Shown: positions 58,782 through 64,000 of the stretch, piece after piece
How the letters are laid out: every line of letters starts with the position of its first letter
Numbering within the stretch: position 1 is the stretch's first letter
From: Caprella mutica
Lineage: Eukaryota; Arthropoda; Malacostraca; Amphipoda; Caprellidae
Assembly (NCBI GenBank): GCA_947561585.1
Contig: CANNZV010000504.1
Location: 1-64,000, forward strand
Length of the DNA: 64,000 nt
Reading direction: 5' to 3'
The notes under the pieces: generated by a model
Database searches by the model: none
The model's input: only the letters and a program-made list of their open reading frames with translations
What the model was told of the DNA's origin: nothing
Made by a program: the position numbers and the translations under genes

Positions 58782-59530
58782 TTAATATATCTCCATGAAG
58801 CATATGACCATGTCGCTAGGAGCTCCTCTTTCTTCAATCGAAACAACTTTTCCATATATCGGTTGAGACCCTGTAACTTCGATAACCTGTGACATCGTAG
58901 TTATTTGATGTAACTCATCGATTAAGAGATTGTTGGTTAAGCGATCTGCAGCTGATGTATAGTTTCCAACTCGGACTTCAGCGTCTATGAATTTTTTGTC
59001 CATTTGAGCGCCATTTGGTTGAGCGATAATGAGGACAGAAGTTACCTTTTGCACTGAAGTGAATTCAATCATCATGAATGGAGGTACTGTAGGATCTGAA
59101 GGAGCTGAATGGTAGCATTCTGCTTGTTTGAAGGTAGAGACACCTGCTATAGTAAGTTGTTCAAAATGCTGCCAAAAAATATATCACTTCCAGTAAGTTG
59201 CAGAACTTGCTTTGGAAACAAACTTTCTTGTAGTCTTTTGGTGTAGCAAGGTATGAGAGTTTCTACCCTTGTATCTATTCCCATTTTAGTTAAGTACATA
59301 TTTGACAATATGTACTCCGTGTCTGATGGAAAGCAGACAACAGTGCACCAATCTGTTTGAGAACATTTTAGCATTGAATGGAACTTCGACGACATGGCTA
59401 TGGGTCTGACTTCGTAAGTAAGAAAACGGGATTTTCTCGAATCGAATGCAACCATGGATTTAATATATAAGATACTGAACATCGAAGCCAAAGAGAAAAG
59501 AAGATTCATGAAGAAGATCAACACTTTCAT
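58782..59530 (-). pseudogene. Secreted PAN-like plus F5/8-type (fucolectin-like) protein, frameshifted
   Basis: Minus strand, no intron needed. The N-terminal half (59530 down to about 59147) starts MKVLIFFMNLLFSLASMFSI, a plausible signal peptide, and has a cysteine-rich PAN/apple-like stretch (SMLKCSQTDWCTVVCF). The C-terminal half (about 59145-58782) reads KQAECYHSAPSDP, MMIEFTSVQKVTSVLIIAQ, FIDAEVRVGN, YGKVVSIEE and ICFMEIY, the strand order of the discoidin/F5/8 lectin-like fold, and stops at 58782. Such proteins are extracellular, probably glycan-binding. The halves are out of frame near 59140-59155 (SILNNL then IAGVSTFKQ), where a lectin-like domain would normally read through; the 12 or so bases involved are too few for an intron. 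The gene could be a recent pseudogene or the base count could be a sequencing error. The family call is from pattern, not alignment. Confidence 0.5.
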
Positions 59531-59812
59531 CCTGCTCAGAAGATTCATAGTTGTCTACAGAATGGAAGAAAAAACATAATAACTTTTGATTTGAATACAA
59601 AATACTTTCCTAGTTCTTATATCTCATGCAGAAAGGAATTTGCAAGGCCATAGAAATGTATGCTGAATACCTCTTTAGCTTAATGTAGGTACAATGGGCC
59701 CACAATAATTTTCTTTCTTGGTTTTATATTACCGTAGGTTAGTTAGTTAGTTATATTAATAACTACTGTATATAAAATATATAATCAAGGGTTGTTCTTC
59801 CATTCATAGTTA

Positions 59813-60440
59813 CAGCAAAACCTCGTAGTAGACCAGAGTTACGTTTCAAGTTTGTTTGGTCTAGTAAGAAACTCACTTTATTAGTTTCCTACTAGACCAG
59901 AATCGTTTTCTCTAAAAGTAAAGCGGTGACTTTAACATTTCGGTTGCTCTATTTGTTTATGAAAACTTTAATGCCAAATTAATGGTGACTAGCATATCAA
60001 TTTTGATGGGAAACAAATTTAAAAACAGTATGATTTTTTTTGGCTTCAATTAAAGTGAATATAATATTTTTTTCAATTAAATTATAATTTTATGAAATTA
60101 GAATAGTTTTCACTGTATCTAGTTTTCTATAACTTTTCACATCTATTTTTTTTTAGCAAAGACTTTACCATCAAATCTGAAACCAATTCTGCCTTATGTT
60201 TTATCCTAGAAAAACAGCATAAATAAATATAAAACATCATTCAAATTAGAAATTCATCTCTAAAACAGTATTGTAATTATTACTCCTTGTAATATTTACA
60301 CTAGAATTAGAATAACTGTCAGGTGACAAAAATTGGGTTTTGTCTAGTACGAGGTTTTATCCAGTATACAGTTTCAAAAATTTCTTGGTCTAATAGGAGG
60401 TTTGTCTACTAGGAGGCTGGTCTAAAGCGAGGTTTTGCTG
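59813..60440. mobile_element. MITE with CAGCAAAACCTCG termini (pogo/Tc1-type, TA-flanked)
   Basis: Left CAGCAAAACCTCGTAGTAGA and right TCTAAAGCGAGGTTTTGCTG are inverted repeats flanked by TA (59811-59812, 60441-60442). The motif TGGTCTAGTA/TACTAGACCA recurs at least five times near both ends. Length 628 bp, non-coding. Confidence 0.75.
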
Positions 60441-60639
60441 TAATACAAATTGAGTTCTGTTATTAGAATTTTTAAAACTTTATATATTCAACAAGTATAA
60501 TAATGTTCCACAATCTAAACTTTGATATAACCTCTTTAATTAGTTTTAAAACAATCACAAGAATAGAATTTAATATATTTTAAAAGTGGCCGGTCAATTG
60601 AACTTTCAATTGATTGCCTCACGTGATTACAGAGTCATT

Positions 60640-60750
60640 TGATCCCGTACCATATGATTTTTGGTCAATTGATCCCCGTACCATATGATTTTTGGTCAAT
60701 TGATCCCAGTACCATTTGATTTCCAGTCAATTGTTTCCTGGTAATTTGAT
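60640..60750. repeat. 31-bp minisatellite (GATCCCCGTACCATATGATT)
   Basis: Three to four units of GATCCCCGTACCATATGATT followed by TTTGGTCAATT, decaying at the right into GGTAATTTGATTCCCAG. Non-coding. Confidence 0.8.
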
Positions 60751-61035
60751 TCCCAGTTATATTCCTTTTTGCTCATACGTATGCTTAGCGTACAAATAAT
60801 TTGGTACGATCTTTATTTATGAAACAAATTGACATCTACTATTAAATAATAGATAAATCCATTCAAATACAGAAAATGTTAAATCGAACCGAATTCAAAC
60901 AGTTAGAACTGTTCACTGAAACAAATAAATTATTTTCTATTTACAAATTCTATAAGAAAATATTACATAAAATCATATGTGACCAAATGAAAATTAGCAC
61001 GTCACGAAAGTATTCAACCACCACCTAATATATAT

Positions 61036-61820
61036 TTACTGTTTGGTTCTGAAGCATTCCTTCGCTACTACTGCTTGGAGACGGCTGTCCTACGAGTAAA
61101 TCAGACCTTCACAAGTAGTTATTGTTATTTTCCTACATTCCTCAATGCAGAATTCCTTCAATTCGACAGGATTTTTAGGATTTCTTTGGTTGGCCTGTTT
61201 CTTCAATGGTCCCCAAAGATTTCCTATTGGATTGACGTCTGGAGACTGACATGGTAATGGGAGGACGTTGATTTTCTTTTCAGTGAACCATTTCCTTGTT
61301 AAATTATCAATGTGATTCAGGTCGTTGCCCTGCTGGAACTTCCCAGTCTTTCTACCGTAAGAGCCTCTTCCATTCGGAATTAGATTCTTGTTCAAAATTT
61401 GGCGATACATGGCGCCATGCATCTTTCCATCAATAATATGGAGTGGCCCAGTGTGATATGCGCAGAGAAACAACCCCACACAATGATACTGCCACCTCCA
61501 TGCTTCACAGTTTCTATGATGTTCTTAGGAACACACGCTGTTCCTTTTGACCTTCACACGTGATGAGTATCACTGGACCCAAAAAAATTAATTCTGCTTT
61601 CATCCGATCACATGATACTATTTCAAAATTTGTTCCCTTTTCTAAAATGGTCGTCTCTAGCAAATTTCGAACGGTTTGCAACAAGGTTTTTTTTAAGCAG
61701 AGAGGTTTTGCGAGGCTGGAAACAGTTTATGTTGCTACTGTGCAGCTCTCTACTGATGATACGACTACTTACTGAGATACCGGTAGCTTCGAAATCATTC
61801 CTTACCTCCTTTCAAGTAAC
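61036..61820 (-). pseudogene. Second Tc1 transposase remnant, inverted
   Basis: Minus-strand relative of 57196-58225. The frame from 61479 to 61090 is open and includes [27 protein letters not shown], the third-Asp motif CQSPDVNPIGNLWG and ITTCEGLIYS. The N-terminal third is missing: homology ends near 61820. Terminal inverted repeats are lost, with only a subterminal GAAAGTATTCAACCACC at about 61001. Confidence 0.85.
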
Positions 61821-61849
61821 AGCAACTCAATTCACCGCATATATGTAAA

Positions 61850-62600
61850 TTTTAATTTAAGTTATACTTATTGATATTTCTTTCTCATTAAGGTTAATAA
61901 AAGCTTTGGATACTGCATGCATATAATATAATGGATAAAAAAATATTAAAATAATATTCATATTACATCAAAAAAACTCCTCATATATTTAATCAATTAA
62001 TTAATCAATTAATACTAATAGGAAACTAAACTATGCATTGTAATAATTATAAAATATTAACTTAAATTATGTGCAATGCCTCGTACCTATTCTAGGACAT
62101 CGTTGTTTCAGTGTAGATTTTCCTTCCCATGGTAGGCATTTTACAAACAACTAATGTTCAAGTTCGATTTCAGTTAGCCTTTGCTCTTGCTTGATGCAGT
62201 TCATAAACTTCCATTTATTTGGATGTACCGAAGTCATTTGTTAATTGAAAGCCCTATGCCACCCTTCGACGTTATTGTTGCTTTTTGGTCTAATTTCTTT
62301 AAAAAGAAAATATAAACATTCCACATTTCTAAAGAATATTTGGGAGACCTACAATGTCCAAGCCACCTATCTCCTATTATATCCAAGGAATCTTGATCCT
62401 TTGAAGGAAATGCACCTTGCACACACAATATAACCAAATACTACCCCAAAAGAAGTTAATGTCGAAACAACAATTGTTACTTAATTTATATTATTTCATA
62501 TATTGACTAGTAATATATTATTTCATATATTGACTAATAATATATTATTTCATATATTGTCTAATAATATATAATTTCAATTTCATATTTTCAATACCCA
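61850..62600. other. Intergenic, no gene seen
   Basis: AT-rich sequence with a small tandem repeat of TATTATTTCATATATTGAC (about 62505-62575). Two overlapping antiparallel short ORFs at 62234-62437 have no recognisable motif. Confidence 0.5.
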
Positions 62601-62739
62601 GATAAAATTTAAGAGAGTGTCTTCGATGATTAAAGAGCGTTTATGGCAGAGAGAATAAAACGTAGACGAAACACCGATAAATTGCTGATAAATTCTCATC
62701 GTCGATTGACTGTAGAGGATTATCGAATGATCTCCAACG

Positions 62740-63130
62740 AATCATGGTTGATTTTACTTCCTCGAATTAAAGATGAGATTTCTTCGATGAATCTTCGGCG
62801 AGTTATGGAAGACTCATCTTCCCTGAATTACAGCAGGCAGCTCGTAGATGTATCTTCGGCGAGTTATGGAAGGCTCATCTTCCCTGAATTACAGCAGGCA
62901 GCTCGTAGATGTATCTTCGGCGAGTTATGGAAGACTCATCTTCCCCGAATTACAGCAGGCATGTCTTCGATGATCCTCGACGCGTTATGATAGACATATC
63001 GTCCCCTAGTTATTCCAGGAATGAATTATAGCAGACACGTCTTCGATGAAGATCGCTGAGTTACGACAGACTCGTCTTCCTCGAATAACAGCGGACATTT
63101 CTTCGATGATCTTCGGTGAATTGTATGAGT
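62740..63130. repeat. Minisatellite with 61-bp units (CTTCGATGATCTTCGGCGAG)
   Basis: Units of GCGAGTTATGGAAGACTCAT, CTTCCCTGAATTACAGCAGG and CAGCTCGTAGATGTATCTTC; the central units (about 62831-62952) are 61 bp and nearly identical, the outer ones drift. An ORF (62643-62990) crosses part of it, but 61 is not a multiple of three, so the frame is not kept and I do not call a gene. Confidence 0.8.
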
Positions 63131-63327
63131 TATCATATACATTTAAAGGTGTCCGTGATTCAAAAATCGTAATTACAGTATATATATAATACTATACATA
63201 TTTTCCATCATTTAGAATAAAAAAGAAAAGATACAAAAAAAAATATTAAATAATATTCATTCATAAGAACTATAAAAACACGCAGGTTATCATATTGAAT
63301 AAATCTCAACCAAATCCTACTTCTGCC

Positions 63328-63505
63328 ATGTCCAAGATGGCTCAGTGGATACCTCGCTGACCTCAATTCTCCATGAGTCTACAGTCGCAGGAACGAGTCC
63401 CGGCCACACCACTTCATTTCTTTCTCAATTTTTCCATTTAATATATATATAGAAATATGTAACATTAAACTAATCGATATAAAGCCAAACGTACGTGTGT
63501 ACCCT
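63328..63505 (+). repeat. tRNA-derived SINE
   Basis: A-box-like TGGCTCAGTGG at 63338-63348 and B-box-like GGAACGAGTCCC at 63390-63401, preceded by CCTACTTCTGCCATGTCCAA and followed by CACTTCATTTCTTTCTC and AAAGCCAAACGTACGTGTG. It matches 26582-26770 on both sides of the boxes. The acceptor arms do not pair well, so I do not call a functional tRNA. The last 500 bp of the window show nothing else. Confidence 0.55.
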
Positions 63506-64000
63506 ATGACTATATGATATAAAGTAAAATTGAAACAAAATTGTAAAATACCTTTCAAATGATAATTTTGATTTTACTTAATCCTATAAATTGAATAAAT
63601 TTGCTTAAAATCATGCTTGAATCGCCAATAATATTGAGGTGATTATGTGAATTGTTTTCGTATGAATCTTCCATGAACGGCTTAAAATCGCACTTGAATC
63701 ATCGTTGATTTAAGAACGGTTACAGTCGGTTATGCATGTGCTTCTTCTGATGAATTGATAATCGTCGATCATCCTGCCTTATTTTATACGAAAAATCTTG
63801 GATAAAACGGACACTTCTTCCAATATTTATCGATGATTCATCGTCAATACGCCGATACATGTTTAGGTACTCTTCCAAACATCGGCTATAAATCGGACTT
63901 AAAAATCAACTGGGTAATATAATTTAATATTACCTTAAACAAGTCTGCATTTTTAACGTAAATCACCTCTATTTAGATTCTTATTATTGTTACAATTTTT

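Noticed and set aside
62643..62990. Protein gene of 115 residues
   Set aside because: Overlaps a 61-bp minisatellite; the frame shifts at each unit and there is no domain.
63338..63401. Functional tRNA gene
   Set aside because: Boxes A and B are present, but acceptor and anticodon stems do not pair convincingly, and the unit recurs with shared flanks at 26.6 kb; a SINE fits better.

Overview
The window is about 64 kb of AT-rich animal nuclear DNA with spliced genes (GT-AG introns), few coding exons and a dense, multiply nested load of DNA transposons. I read it as a protostome and most likely an arthropod, possibly a crustacean. The reasons are a Tao kinase whose linker and coiled coil look more insect-like than vertebrate-like, an apparent secreted PAN plus F5/8-type protein of a kind I associate with crustaceans, and an HPS3 gene. 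The species assignment is a guess; the gene calls are not.

Two multi-exon genes lie on the plus strand. HPS3 (10191-18347, 9 coding exons, 1388 residues by my splicing) encodes the BLOC-2 subunit used in lysosome-related organelle biogenesis. Tao/TAOK (35287-47611, 13 coding exons, 1154 residues) encodes a STE20-family kinase with every kinase motif present and a long C-terminal coiled coil. In both models all exon phases join cleanly without stops. A third, intronless gene or pseudogene on the minus strand (58782-59530) encodes an apparently secreted PAN-like plus F5/8-type (fucolectin-like) protein with a frameshift between its halves.

Layout. 1-2545: poly-C-rich fold-back elements and interspersed repeats. 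2664-3653: a GTGTAATTCGG satellite, split by a complete pogo/Tigger-like element (3656-6970, TA target duplication, one stop in its transposase) and resuming at 6971. 7020-10190: small fold-back repeats. 10191-18347: HPS3. 18348-21057: intergenic. 21066-27523: a nested stack of hAT-type elements with perfect 8-bp target duplications. 27532-35286: intergenic fold-back repeats. 35287-47611: Tao, with a hAT element and many TA-flanked MITEs in its introns. 47612-53800: intergenic MITEs, including a 62-bp perfect palindrome. 53805-56004: an inverted paralogue of the middle hAT element, keeping the empty sites of two insertions. 56135-62000: a TTA-flanked MITE, a Tc1 element, the PAN-F5/8 gene, a pogo-type MITE and a second Tc1 remnant. 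62600-64000: a minisatellite and a tRNA-derived SINE.

The most unusual signal is in Tao. Three exon or ORF boundaries have been tandemly duplicated: a 3' splice site with the start of its exon (four acceptors 77 bp apart), a 5' splice site with the end of its exon (seven donors 28-37 bp apart), and the stop codon (three in-frame TAGs every 30 bp). At both splice arrays only the exon-proximal site keeps the frame open; every decoy runs into a stop.
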